A stretch of 64,000 nucleotides of DNA from Phoebastria nigripes (GCA_035582835.1 JAYKAV010002926.1:101630-165629), one strand, 5' to 3'; shown: positions 50,692-62,818, counted from the first letter of the stretch. Translations and numbers: made by a program. Notes: a model not told the origin generated them from the sequence alone.

Positions 50692-50840
50692 AGTTACAAA
50701 GATAAAAGGACCTCTCAGCACGAGCAAACTGCAAAACGTATTTGAAAATAAATTCGTAATGACAATTGGCATTAAAGAATTTATTTTCAAATACGTTTTG
50801 CAGCCTGTTCATGCTGAGGGGTGCTTTTATCTTTTGAACT
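50692..50840. repeat. Large palindrome / long hairpin
   Basis: The arms 50729-50755 and 50777-50803 are perfect reverse complements over 27 bp (start of the left arm: ctgcaaaacgtatttgaaaa). The 21-nt spacer can itself pair (taatg with catta) around acaattgg. Outward, pairing continues to 50692/50840 with few mismatches: tcagca against tgctga, cctct against aggggt-type G:U pairs, and aaagataaaag (50698-50708) against cttttatcttt (50824-50834). The whole is about a 65-bp imperfect stem. Similarity may extend further to about 50674 and 50865. There is no open frame inside. It could be a MITE-like element, a foldback, or the gene for a long-hairpin RNA. Confidence 0.85.
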
Positions 50841-52117
50841 GGATGCTGCTAGGCTGAGCAGAGATGGAGTTTCTTCTTAACTCTTTCAGTACCACGCAAA
50901 AGGCAGACTCCATCAGGATTTTCTTATAGAGTACTTATACCTGCGTTAGACAAACATTGCATTACAGGGGCTCAGTTTCTAGTCCCAAGAAAAGAAGCAG
51001 ATAACCACAGCTCTCCTAGCCGATCATCTGACACCTACTTCTAAGTCAAAGAATATTTCTTCCTTAATATAGTCCCTTAATGCTTTTTCTTAGCAGAAAT
51101 CCTGATTGCTGTGCTAACAGTGCCTTTCTGGTTAGCCACAAATCACAATAGCTTTACCTACAAAGCAGCAGGCACACTGCATAGGACCAGAATTCCCCAC
51201 CTCGCCGGTGGGAGTCAGCATTTTGCGTTACAAATAGCTCCTTTGTTGACAAGGGAAAAGCAAGCTCTGCCTCCATTTCTGTCATCCATTCTGCTTTGTG
51301 TGCCTCGATCTTCATTGCAACTCAGTTGCTTTTACTGTCACAAGATAAACCCAGATCGCTGCTGAACAGTGTAGTCCATCCTCCACACCTCTGCCTTCCT
51401 ACAGTCATTACTATCCTTTCCCTTTGGGCATTCACACAGCTGCACAATGAGCCGGGGGGGGGAAAACAAATCCAGCAGAAATCAACCTTTTTGTTTTAAG
51501 TCCTTTTTCAGCAAAATAGTTCCCCTGGCTTGTCTGACTGCATAGCCAAATGTCACAGAGGCAAAAGTTAGAGGGTGGGAACAAGAAGTCAGGCATAGGG
51601 ATGTGCTGGAGAGCTATTTGCAGCATTGTAAATTTATGTTGGATTTAAAAAGTAACTGCATAACCAGCGACTAAAATACAGGTATAATAGAAGCTTCAAT
51701 ATCAAATTCTAAGAGCCCAAAGAAAGTTGGGATGTGGAGGAATATACATTACCTAGAAGTATGAACCACCTAGAGGCTGCACCGCGGTGCAAACCTGCCC
51801 ATTATTTCCATTCCTGGCCTCACGCTGTTAAATAGGGAAACTGGATGTAACCAAACAATGGAGAACAAGAAGGGCCGAGAGAGAGACAGACCCTTCTCAA
51901 CGTCACTGGAGTTTAGATCAGGCTGTAAAATGTAATCCTGCCTCTGTTGAAAACTCCATTTCTCTTCCTCTGTGGGCAGAATGAGGAGAAAGGGAAATCA
52001 TCTGAAGACAGGACGTAAGTAGTAAAAATTACAAGAGGAAGAAATTCTGAAATATTAATTTTTGCCCAGCTTGCTCTGTCTCGGGGGAGGGTGGGGGGGA
52101 AGTCATAAGAGGTATTT
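50841..52117. other. Non-coding stretch, no gene seen
   Basis: Only short open frames. A G-rich run (ggggg a ggg t ggggggg) lies at about 52083-52099. No repeat assigned otherwise. Confidence 0.5.
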
Positions 52118-52470
52118 TGGATCACTGCATCCAGCCCCCAGTTATCCCCATCAGATCACATAATCCCTTTCATACACTTATCAAGTCTCATCTTAAAAAA
52201 ACATTTGTTCTTTTGGTTCGCTATTCCCCTCTGAAGGCTCATGCAAAATTGTCCTCCTTTTCCCTTTTCCAGTCTAAATGTACGTAAAGCTTTTTGTCCC
52301 TGTGCCAACACCTAAAACAGCTCTTCAACTGTGGCATTTACCCTCCCGACTTGTTCATGAGTGGCAAAACACTCCTGCCTTGTATTTCTTAGGCTGAACA
52401 AGCCAACCTCTTCTAGTCCCTTCTCACAAGACAGACTCTTCAGCCCCATGATTTACCAGGACAATCAGGA
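52118..52470 (-). mobile_element. Old CR1-clade LINE fossil
   Basis: The segment reads as the reverse complement of a CR1-type 3' region. cttaggctgaacaagccaac, then ctcttctagtcccttctcac and aagacagactcttcagccccatgat, matches the antisense CR1 block GGCTGAACAAGCCCAACTCCCTCAGCC-TCTCCTCATA-GACA---CTCCAG-CCC-TGATCATC. The left part is weaker and its boundary is approximate. Confidence 0.55.
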
Positions 52471-55400
52471 ACTGAGGGAACTGGTCTAGGGAGGCTGTAA
52501 GTCAGCAGTGGGTTATCTGAGTGCTTAAGCAGAAAGGCTCTTCCAGGGAGCCAACGGGGTGCAGGCTGGCAGGAAACCATGTGGGCTGCCCAGCCTCTCT
52601 CCCTGGTTTCTGTCAAATGTTTTGACACAGTAACACAGCAACACTGAATGTTTCAGTGCTGGCAAATTAATATTTTCCAGCAGGAAAATATTCCACCCAA
52701 AAAACTCAACTGGCTCCACAAAAATTTAAAAATGTCTTAATCCCAAAGGGAAGTCAGATAAGAGGGAGTGAAATTTATGAGCGCTATAACCCACCTCTCT
52801 ACTGATGGTAGGCAAATAGTAACAGAAGCATTTAAAGAATCAAGACTGACTCAACCAATATCTACATTTAAGGCAGGAACAAGCAACAGCAATCCCATTG
52901 AACCTTATGACTATCCAGACCAAAGGCAGAGTGAAACACATAGATCTCAACACTGTAGAGAACCTATTATTGCCTTAGCATGGCTTTTTTGGTCAACATC
53001 CCAAAAGGGATAATCATTGACTTCTTTACTGAAATGTCCCTCCTCTCCCCAAATAAAAAAGTCTTTCTTGAAATATAGCATAAATCAGGGCAGTGATTTG
53101 AAGATGGATGACCTGCATCTTACAAGAACATCCTGATGAGAAGGTCTCTCATTCATGTGCTGATAGTGGCAAAGTGTCTATTCTTCTGACGGGCTCACTA
53201 TGGATTAACAAGGTTTCACAAAACACGTGTTGAATATGTGCAAGCTATCCCTTTGACTGCTTAAACATCCTTCATACCCATCCAGTCCTGCATTCACAAA
53301 GATAAACAGCACATACCATAACTGCAAACTGAGCAGGATCCATGGATATCCAAGCCCACATCTAAGAGAATAATGAAGATGCTAAAGAAAACTCTTGCTT
53401 GATCCAACAGCTGCTGTGCTCAAGGGCTGTTGATACGGAAAACTTATCAAGAGTGATACCAACGATGAAGTTACAAAGTTGGAGCAAAGGCACGTACCAA
53501 AAAGGTAGTCATGGAGAAACAAAAATGCTGGATGAACCCAATTTACTGGTGTGGTATTTACCTCAAGAGGAGCATTCTAAAAGCGGAGGAAGATGACTTC
53601 TTTGCTCACGTAAGATTAAAAAAGGCTGAAAATATAAGCTCTGGCACTCCTCACAGCTGCTCTTATTGAAGTTGATAACACGACTTCCACTAGCTTTAGT
53701 AACACCGATTCCAAAAAAAGGGAAAACAATTCATAATAGAGCACGCTTCCCTGGTACAAGCAAGATCCTCCTGTACATGACATCTATGACTTTATTATGC
53801 TACTCACAAACCATTTTAAAGCATACAGTGTATTTCTGAGCAANATTTCTGTTTGTTCCTCTCATGAGCGGAAGTGATATTCTCGCAGGCAATGTTGCTG
53901 TGTTGTTTTAATATTGCCAGAACTTGGTGTGTCATACAAAAGCTTAAAAATCATTGAGAGCTACAGAATCTTGAAACATTTTGAAAAAGTGACAGAAGAA
54001 AATAATAAAATCATTTTGCATTGCATCTTCCACATTCGACTGAGATGATCTCCATGGCCCCTGCAGAAGAGCTGAGGTGCCTCTGCTAAGCACTCTCCCA
54101 TTTTCTCAGAACCTGCTGGAATTAGGATACTACAGTGAACACCCTTTACAGAGCAGGCAAGCTCTGGTATCTGTGCCGCTATGGCACTTGTTTTTTCCAT
54201 AGATCCTTCCCTACACGAAGCATTCCATTTCAGAAAAGCTCCCAAAGGCAGTGGGAAGCCATGACATTATGGGGTCAAATATGCTGCTTGGTAAGCCAAA
54301 GATCTCAACAGTTGAGTAGGGTCACATTATCTCTGAGCAAGCATTTTTGCCCTCTGGCAGAAAGCTGAGAGCCTGAAGTTCTACAGATAAGAAAATACCT
54401 CTATCCACTCCATCCTGGCAAAGTTCAGGTGAGCTCCTTCCCTCCTGACCTCTTTCAGATGACTCTCCATGGAAGGGAGACTAAAGCTGTCTTATGAAAC
54501 AGTGACAAATATGCATTTAGAAAACAGTGACAGGAGAAACAGACAGAAAGGAAAGGCAGAAAGGAGATGATGCTGCTGGGGTATGAAAGGATGTGGAACA
54601 AGAATACAAAGTAGAGCATGGAAATTATCATGTTGATAAAAGCAGGAAAAACACCCAAGCCTGCATCTCCTACTAAACACACTACCAAATCAATGTATCA
54701 GCTAATCCCATTTGTCTGTCTTTCCCCAGCAGAATACCACTGCAAACTGCAGATCTGCTTTGCTGGCTCGTACTTTCCTGCCTGCTCTCAAATGCCAGCC
54801 CCTGGCACTGTCAGTAATTATGGACAAGGCTGGAGTGGCATGAGAGTTTCCACTAAAACAATAAGGCTTAGAGGGAAGCCCTGAGTGCACTTCTGAGCTG
54901 TAACTCTGCAGTCCACAGCTCTGTTTGGTGCTGCCAAGTCCACTAGTGCCAGAACCTGCACAGGGGCTCTTCTGAGACAGCATTATTGTGTCNGGCCTAA
55001 AACCACCACCATCAGCTCCATTTGGACTAATTACTGCCAATTTGTCCTTACACAGACAAAGAAAAGAGTAAGTACAACCCTCCATTTCAATTTATGTCTC
55101 TCCAGTGAGTTATGGAGCAACCAGATGAGATCAGCTGAGGTGACCAAGCAGCTCGCTGACACTGACACGACTCTGTTCTCGGCCATGTGCTCCCACTGCT
55201 TCCCTACCTCAGCCCAGTGCTCATCTGACCTCTGCTGAGGTATTTTAATTCTTCAGTCTAGCAGGAAAAGAAAGTTTTCTGCCACATCAGCAAGTTGAAT
55301 CAGCTCCCCAGGAGGCAGTTAAGCACCATTGGTAACAGAAAAGAAAGCACGGGGCACAGAGCAGAAGGGGAGAGGGAGTCAAGACCGCCTTTTTGGGTGG

Positions 55401-57829
55401 CATCTCTGTTTTGTTAGTTAAGCTGGTTGAATGATCTTTTACTATTTAACACAGGTTCAATCCATGGAAGTCGCAACCCAATCTGATTTAAATAGTATCA
55501 AATTACACCTCTCAAAATCAAATAGGAGCTTCTNTAATGGCTTTTATATCAGTTGAGATGTAAGAATTCAAATTTACATCCAAATTTACATAGCCAAAAT
55601 TACAGTACCCCCCAATAAAGGGCAGGAAAAGTAAAGAATCACGTGCTCAGTCTTTTACTTTTCTTCATTCCTTCAGTTCGTGCAATTAACAGGAAGTCAA
55701 AGTGAAATGCTTAAGCAACGTGGAAGCTTTCTACAGAGGAATCAAGGGCTACACAGCTTCATACTGCTCCCAGCTTACCATGTTCTTATAAACTGAAAGA
55801 CTGAGCAGAAAAGGCAAGGTATAAAACATCTTCTCTGTCCTTACAGCTTTAGAGGCGCTGCCTCTTATTTATCTACAGTATTTTCATTACTTTCATTTTC
55901 ATTTATCTATTAACATTATATTTGGTTACATTACCTAATGACTCGGTGTTACAATACCTGTTAAATAGATAGCACCCAATTCTCTTTGGAAGTTGCATGA
56001 ACCACTCCTAGGAGATGACCATTTAAGTAAAACAGAATCAGATCATTCTCTTCTACACACTGAAGTGGCTTAAAGCTGCCTTACTTGAGCAGTTGGATAT
56101 TCTCCTTACACAGTGGACCTCTGGGTTGATTTAGCCAGTCAAACATCAAAGCCAGCTCTGAAATGTCTTTAGAAATAAAGACACATAAAACATGTGACTT
56201 CTGACAGCTTTTCCGCAAAGATCAACTCTCCACCTTGCTATTGGCCATGCATCATGGGTTAATTTCTCAACCATTTCATTCATTTTTCCATCTTTAGCTC
56301 ATGGAAATCACTGTCATCAGATTTTAATAAGGCCAAAAATTAACAGGATTCCAAAAGCACTTAATGCTATTGGAGAGAATGAGACAACCCAAATAATGCC
56401 TACAATGATCAGAAACAAACATGGCGTTTGGGCCTTCCCAAACACCTCATTAATAACAGCTAGAAAGAAGGGCTCTCTGGGGGCAAATTGTCCAATAACA
56501 GCTTACTACATGGCTTCTTTACTCTCCCTGTGATAAAAGGGGACCTCAACTTTGTACAGAGCTCAAGTGAGGACAGCAGGACCTGTTTCAACTTTACCAT
56601 TCCTGAATTATTCTACACTGAATTGTAGACATGGCCTACAAAGAACACACACCCAGAACACCCATTCCTTCTGACCTACCACAGGTATCTTAACTTTCCA
56701 TAACAGCTTTCTCTCTCTCATGACCTCCTTCACCTCCTCTTCATGGCTCCCCCTGCCCCCATCTCTGAAAAAATTGAGATAAATACTTTATTTTGAGACA
56801 TCCCTGAGAGCAGCAGGTTATCATTCATTCAGTCTTGTAGTCTTGTCTGTGCCTTAGTATCCCCAGCTGTGAAGTGATAAAAACTTATTCGCTTTTATAA
56901 ATTACATTGGACTTCTGGGGAAAAAAGTGTCCGAGTCCCACATAGTGCTGAAAGTCTGGCCTGAATCACAAAACATTATTTCAAACANTTATATTTAGAG
57001 CTTCTGATATGTAATTCAGCCTATCCTTACAATACACAAAAAGATCCTCACTTTATATTTTTTCCCAGATTCTCCAGAAAAGGCCAAGATTTGCCTTATT
57101 GACAAACCAAAACAACAAAAAAAAAATTAGCTCCATGAAGCTTGCTGGAACATTAAGCACTACGTACAGTCCACAAAACTCTTCTTCTTCCTGTGGAATT
57201 TGACTCTGAAGAAACAGAATCTTTGACTTTCCTTTTCTCCCAAGCTAATCTCCATGAAAAAGAAGAAAACTCTTTGCAAAATACAAATAAAGTACCTGAA
57301 GGGACACTACCACAGATCCTTTTCCCAAAACATAAATAGTTATATCTGACACAAGATGCCCTAGGGCACTTACAACCCTCAGCTCACAAGAAAAGAATGA
57401 AGTAGTCTTAGCATCCTTCACCTTTCCAGAAAATCTGGTCCTTGCTGCTAACAAAAAAATAGCTTGTTTTTAAAACAGTAGTTTCTGTCTCATGTTGTGC
57501 AATCTAATTTTACAGGTCTTTAGCACTGAGTCTACTTCTGTAAATTAAACAATTTCCCAAATGACCTCCTTTGGTAAGATCACAAAAATAAAATTATTCT
57601 GCCTAAAAAGTATTCTGCAACACCTTAAAAAAAAAACAAAAAAAACCCAAACCACACACACAAAACAAAAAAACGGCCAACAGTATAAGAATTCGCTTAT
57701 TGTTCAAACAGCAATGAAAATAACCAGTTACATTTGGTTTTAAGTGTTCTGCAGCTGTTTCAGATACCCAAATTAGGATCAACAACTTCCCCTCCTACAC
57801 TAGTCCAACAAAGGATACTTCTCAATATG
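52471..57829. other. Non-coding stretch, no gene seen
   Basis: Open frames up to 127 codons (54702-55085, -) have no recognisable domains. Between about 55086 and 57244 there is almost no open frame of length, as expected for neutral non-coding DNA. A/C-rich simple sequence begins near 57627. Confidence 0.5.
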
Positions 57830-57925
57830 TTTAACATAACCCAGTCCGACCAAGGATCCACCTAGCCTAGTGCCCTGTTTGCAAAGGCAGCCATAAGCTG
57901 ATGCCCAGAGAAAAGTAAGAATTCA
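57830..57925 (+). repeat. Old interspersed-repeat fragment, family not assigned
   Basis: The string ccgaccaaggatccacctag, then cctagtgccctgttt and agctgatgcccagagaaaa, resembles a motif common in sauropsid DNA (GACCAAxGGTCCATCTAGCCCAGTATCCTGT...GATGCTTAGGGAA). I recognise the pattern but cannot name the family. Confidence 0.4.
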
Positions 57926-58024
57926 GAAGAAGTCTTTTTATTATATGCACATAAACAGATGTAATATGTCAACCTCCAACTAATACTCTCTCACTTCCCA
58001 GCTATTTATGAAGGTTATCAAAAG
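57926..58024. other. Short non-coding gap between two repeats
   Basis: Nothing recognisable. Confidence 0.5.
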
Positions 58025-58318
58025 CCAGGCTTGACAGTGGTACCCAATGGGAGGACGAGAGACAACAGGCATACGTTGAAACAAGGGAAGTTCAGACTGA
58101 ATATAAGGAAACACTTTTTCACCATGAGGACCGTCAAGCATTGGAGCAGGTTGCCCAGAGAGGTTGTGCAGGCTCTGTCCTTGGAGGCTTTCAAAACCAA
58201 ACTCAATAATCTCTGAGTAAACTGGTATGAGCTAGGTGACCCTACTTTCAGCAGGCTATTGGACTAGAGACCTCCCAAGATCCCTTACAAGCTGAATTAT
58301 CCTATGATCCTATTTTTC
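58025..58318 (+). mobile_element. CR1 LINE 3'-end copy
   Basis: The landmarks are gaagttcagactgaatataa then ggaaacactttttcaccatg, gcattggagcaggttgccca then gagaggttgtgcaggctctg, and ctaggtgaccctactttcag. It ends with attatcctatgatcctattt. They run in the + direction and match the CR1 3' end (GAACA-CAGGAAACACTTTTTCA, CACTGGAACAGGTTGCCCAGAGAGGTTGTGGA, CTAGGTGACCCTGCTT-AGCAGG). The 61-codon open frame at 58031-58216 is the CR1-derived remnant. This copy belongs to a different subfamily and is more diverged than the one at 15690. Confidence 0.88.
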
Positions 58319-61300
58319 ATCTGAGGATCTCTGGGGCTGGATGTTGCTTCCATGTATTTAGTTACCCTCAGTTTTACTTTTATATGCAGTCTTCTCTTGA
58401 GCCAGTGTAAACCTCTGACAACTAGTTCCTCCACCATCTGACAAACAACATCCCTTGCTTTGATCCTAGCTCCACTGAGCTTCATTTCATGGCCCCAGCT
58501 TGCTTTCAGGTGAAAGAAATATAAAAAACATCAGCTGGGGAAGAAAAGAAATACATTTAAAAAAAAGATTTTAGAATCATTTATCCACAATATTCTTAGT
58601 ACATGAAAACCCTTTTAATAAATACCCTGCACTACATTTCCCAATTTGGAGGTGAGGGGGAAGGCAGGCTACATATCACAACCTGCTTCAGTTACCATTA
58701 CTTGCTGTCAAAACCTCTTAGCACTGTGCCTGCCTGCACAGCACACCTTCAGAATACTTGCACTGGATTGATAAAATGCAAAATAAGTTTTCACCTCCAG
58801 CCACTGCACAGGCACAGAAGTGTAAGAAGGAAGAATTGCTTGTCTTGCACCTACTGGAGTTCCAGGTGCCAGTCTCAAACTCAATCAAGGCACCTGGACC
58901 AAACAGGTACAGAGAATGAGTGAAGGTGTCCCTCCACAGAGATGGTGTAAGGCAGTATCATCACAACCTATCCTGCTCCAGGGATTAGCAAACAGTTTCA
59001 GTCACAATCAGGTTTCTGTCAGGTATCCTTCAAAACTCTAATTCAGTTAAGGCAGAGTTCACTTTTATTCTCCTGACTAAAGATGCTCTGTGGGTACTTG
59101 AACAGCTTTCCATCTTCTGCACATGAGTGAGCAGAACATAGTGTATGCACAGTTTGTACAAATGTGCCTGGTATGCCGTAGCCTTCTGCATTTTAACAGT
59201 GACACCAAACATCTTCCACCACGCCACAGGGGAAGGTGGTGATCCATCTCCATAGTATTAAAGTCATATTTGCTTCTCCCTAGCAGTCCAGTATCAATAC
59301 ATAATCTGGACAATTGAGACTCAAGAGACCACAAGGCTAAGAGGAACCACTGGATAATCATACCTAGGGTTTTTTTTAATCCATCAGGTTTTTAAACACC
59401 ACTCAGTTCCCTCCAAGTAAGTCCAGTGATTAGTACCTAAATCATTAATTTTGTTTTGGCATCAAGACACAGTCTCCAGTTATGCCTCTGTCCATGCCAT
59501 TAATGACTGCTTTAGAACCTAGCATTTTTTTTTCCCCCTATGAAACTACAAACCATAAGTCACTCCTGTATCCTTCTTTTTGATAAAAGAAACAGATTGG
59601 GCATCTGAAAGGATTTCTCCCTTCAATCCCCTCCTTCATAGGGAGGGACTTTTTCCAGCAATAAACATTTATGGTTTATTTCTTTACTCTAACTTGGTTA
59701 TACTCTATAATGGATGTTAATATTTGGACTGAGGGCCACATTCTAGAATTTGGTGAAGGAAACAGTTGGAGAAAGACTGTTTTCCAGGATGCAGCCTCCA
59801 TTACTTAAGTACGGCTTTTATTCCTTCATCCTGTACACATAACTTGCCTTGTTGGCTGGGGCCTATTGAAAAAAATGTAACTAAATGCACTAAACCTGTA
59901 ACACACCTCTGTCCTCACTATTATTTATTCTTCAGGAATCTCATCTTATTTGTTGATTCTTTCAGCAATGTTAACTGTATTTACTTTCAGATCACTGAAG
60001 ATGTTGAATAGGCCTCTGTACTAATTCTAAAAAAAACCAAAAAACCCCANAAAAACACAAACCCCCAAACAGTAAGAAGAACTCCTACTCAAAATTTATC
60101 CCTTGATTACTACTTTTTGAGATTTCTCCTTAACAACTCTTAACAATATGACTGGCAGCAGTGAAAAACCAGTGAATCTAACTTTGTCTCCAGACAAACA
60201 ACTAACCTGCAACCCTGCCTTAAAATGCTTAAATTCACTGCTTCCAATTAGTTAGAAGCTGTAACAGTGAAACAAGCAGAAGAGATCTGGGAAGAGCAAG
60301 ATGGGCAACTCTGCTCACTGAGCCTCGTGAGAAGGGAAGATAAATACTTTAGAAACAAATTTGAGATCCACTGAGGGAGTAACATGACAATTCCTCTTCC
60401 TTGCACAGTAATAACTCACTAGGAGTAACAGAATCTGTGGCATATTTGTTTGCTCTTCCTTCACAAATAGCAGGTCCACCACCTCATGAAAACAACTGTG
60501 TGTTATAAAAACATTTGCAAGAATGAAAAACAAGAGTTCTTAGTCTATCCTGAGGAATCTTGCTCATTGCAGATAGTTATCTGCAGATTTCTGACCCGTG
60601 CATCATGCTGTTACCTCTTATAGGTGACTCAGTGACAAATTCTTCCATTCACATTTGAAAAGATGATGTTACACATCAACCTTCAATTGAAACTAGTAAC
60701 ACAGGAGAAATGTACTGCAGCAGCCATGTATCTCTAGGTGTTCATGGGCATCAGCTTTTCTTTTTCACTTCAAGAAAAAAAATAAAATCCTTCTGTTGCA
60801 CCATAAAAAGCTTGATTAGAAGAATAATGCCTCAGGCAAACCCTGGAGGTAGAGGCAACTTGAAAGAAACTCTGTGCTGAAAAACTAAGTTGATGCAATA
60901 TTAAACAAGTGAAATCAGGGAAATGGGGAAGGGGGGGGGGCATATCTTAGAGCACCAGATTCTGAATTGCTTTACGTTGATTTGACATTAATCTAATTCT
61001 GCTAATTATTGCAGAATTGCTAGTTATAGCAATTACACCACTCACTCATACGAATGTAATATACAGAACCAGGCCCACAGTTCTCTATCTGCATCACAGA
61101 GAGTTGAACACGCAGACCTGAGGTCCACTGCTCCCCTGGCAGACCCCGAAACATAACTATCCTAGTTACATTTGCCACAACCTCCGAGTGTCTTGCCATG
61201 ACCCACTTCTCTGGTTAGTGGTGAGCCGTGATGGGGAAGGTCATGGGGAATGGCATCCATGCAAGCAGAGCATCTTTTCTGCGTCAGAAATGGCCCTTGG

Positions 61301-61954
61301 AACAACGACTGTGCTTTGCTGATTAAACCACACAAAGGAGCTGGCTCTTCTCTGGAGATTTGTCTGGTTCTGTCCAAACCTTTCAAATGCATCACTCTGG
61401 GGCTGAGATACTGCCTGAGATATCACAGGCTAGATGCACACATGCACAAACACACAAGTTTTCAACAATGAAAAAGCAAGGCTTCCCAATGAAATGCTCA
61501 TCCAGCCTTGACCAAAACATCACAGTGCTTTCACACTGTTATTACTTCCTTACAACACAGAAGCCAGCTGCACATTTTTTAGTCACACCTCACCTTTCAC
61601 CTGTTACCATGAGGCACATTCAATTTGTCAAATGTCATATCAAAGGATTTTTGAAGATCCTCATTCAAAACCAACAGGATCAATGGCCTTGAGAAACCAG
61701 CATTGCCAGAGGCAGGCAGTGACACCACTATCGGTGCTACTGCAGTCTGGGGCCACCACTGCCCCACCTCTCTGCCCCCAATGTCCTTTACTGCTTGCGA
61801 TAAAGGTTATCTCACCCTGTAGCAAGGGGCAGGAACTGACTGATTACAGTCCCTGACAAATCCTAAATTCATTTTGAGAATGTAATTTGGATGTTGTTTT
61901 TGCAACCTGTTATTTTCAGGAAGATGCCAAAGCGTGCAGAGGTATGAGCTTGCC
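58319..61954. other. Non-coding stretch upstream of the mucin-like gene
   Basis: No convincing exon. A G run (about 60928-60941) and an A/C-rich patch (about 60026-60070) are the only simple features. About 61080-61400 is somewhat richer in G+C. Regulatory sequence for the downstream gene may lie here, but no motif is decisive. Confidence 0.5.
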
Positions 61955-61962
61955 TTTAAATA
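61955..61962 (+). promoter_or_regulatory. TATA-like box of the mucin-like gene
   Basis: TTTAAATA followed by cccgggg lies about 75 bp upstream of the ATG at 62038. This leaves room for a start site near 61985-61995 and a 5' UTR of about 45-50 nt. An alternative is that the ATG exon is internal: acceptor-like (ttattttcag, ending 61919) and donor-like (gtatga) sequences flank a 22-nt segment upstream, and an atttag lies just before the ATG. Confidence 0.4.
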
Positions 61963-62037
61963 CCCGGGGCTTTCTGTCTGCTACATACTTCAAGTTTCGC
62001 TCCAAACGCTCGTGCTTAACGTGGCATTTAGGTAACC

Positions 62038-62107
62038 ATGCTGAAAAAGATGACAATCCTTTCAGCACTGCTGGCTCTGATTCTGATTGATCTGCTGAAG
62101 GCACAAG
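62038..62107 (+). CDS. Exon 1 of an unrecognised secreted or membrane mucin-like protein: signal peptide
   Basis: The ATG has a good context (aaccATG, A at -3). The exon encodes MLKKMTILSALLALILIDLL followed by KAQ. That is a short basic start, a long Leu/Ile/Ala hydrophobic core and a plausible cleavage region around KAQ-G, so a signal peptide is clear. It ends at 62107 with CAAG followed by a strong donor, gtgagt, in phase 1 (one base of the next codon). The open frame does continue into the intron to 62238, but the donor and the matching exon 2 make splicing the better reading. Signal-peptide exons that end in phase 1 are common in genes for cell-surface and extracellular proteins. I do not recognise the protein. 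Confidence 0.75.
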
Positions 62108-62333
62108 GTGAGTCAAAAACATATTGGCAAATCCATCTTTGTCAATTTGAAATAAGATTCATGTTCCAGAGTGTACTTATTCCCAGATTTACTTTTTTTC
62201 CCCTCCTCAAACTCCTGCTTGGGCTCTCTGATCCATAAAAGCAACTATGTACATGTTTAGATACCCCTAGAAGTAACTTCGCTTTTCAAGCCATCCTCCT
62301 CATCTATGTAAATTCCTTTAATTTTATTTGCAG

Positions 62334-62597
62334 GTACCCCTGTTACCCCTGTGCTTGAGGCAACGAGTGTGGAGCAAAGCAGCGACCCCAGCATGCAACC
62401 AAGCACAGAGCTCCCCCTGGACTACAGCAGAGACCCATACAAGGAGGAAGGCACAGAGCAAGTTGGTAACACCGGAGTGCAAGAAGGCNAACAGGCCACT
62501 TGGGAGCTGAGTGGAGAGCCAAGTACTGAATCTGCCCCTAAGCCAAGTGTGGAGCCAAGCAAAGAACCAACCCAGGAGTCAACCACTGAAATATCTG
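62334..62597 (+). CDS. Exon 2 of the same gene: Ser/Thr/Pro/Glu-rich mucin-like ectodomain
   Basis: The acceptor attttatttgcag (ending 62333) and the donor gtaaga (62598) frame a 264-nt exon that is phase 1 at both ends and joins exon 1 without a frame break across a 226-nt intron. It encodes about 88 residues. They are rich in Ser, Thr, Pro and Glu, free of Cys and net acidic, with loose repeats of the kind PSTE, EPSTES, KPSVEPSKEP and QESTTE. A Tyr-bearing acidic patch, LDYSRDPYKEE, could be a tyrosine-sulfation site. No N-glycosylation motif is visible, so any sugar would be O-linked. The plan (signal peptide, then a short acidic mucin-like segment) recalls podoplanin, FXYD5/dysadherin or endomucin, but I see no decisive motif for any of them and no transmembrane exon in the window. 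An ambiguous base at 62489 is the first base of a codon NAA; T there would make a stop. Confidence 0.72.
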
Positions 62598-62717
62598 GTA
62601 AGACCCATTTTGTCTTTGATTGTCCACGTTATTGTTTTCTCAATTCTGTTACTCCAGTGCTCCAACCTTTCCTGCACTAATGGGGCAAGACGTAAAAAAT
62701 ACTGCTTTTCCTTGTAG

Positions 62718-62818
62718 TCCATTCCTGGCAGGGTATCTGGCATGCTAGAGATCTAGCCACCTTCTGCTCCTCTCCTCCTTCCAAAAACATAAATAAATTG
62801 CTAGTAACAGAGAGGAAG
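62718..62818 (+). other. Candidate exon 3a of the mucin-like gene
   Basis: A good acceptor (ctgcttttccttgtag, ending 62717) and a strong donor (gaggaag/gtgaga at 62819) bound 101 nt. The segment is open in the phase left by exon 2 and ends in phase 0. The peptide (starting V-HSWQGIWHARDLATF) does not resemble exon 2 in composition. The preceding intron would be only 120 nt. Chance is quite possible. Confidence 0.25.

Noticed and set aside
61920..61941. 22-nt micro-exon upstream of the mucin-like gene (tttcag / gtatga borders)
   Set aside because: The borders are plausible but a segment this short is easily found by chance; a TATA-like box just downstream offers a simpler promoter model.
62658..62682. 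Possible terminal exon after the acceptor-like ttctgttactccag
   Set aside because: It would leave an intron of only 60 nt, near or below the minimum usual in vertebrates, and add just seven codons.
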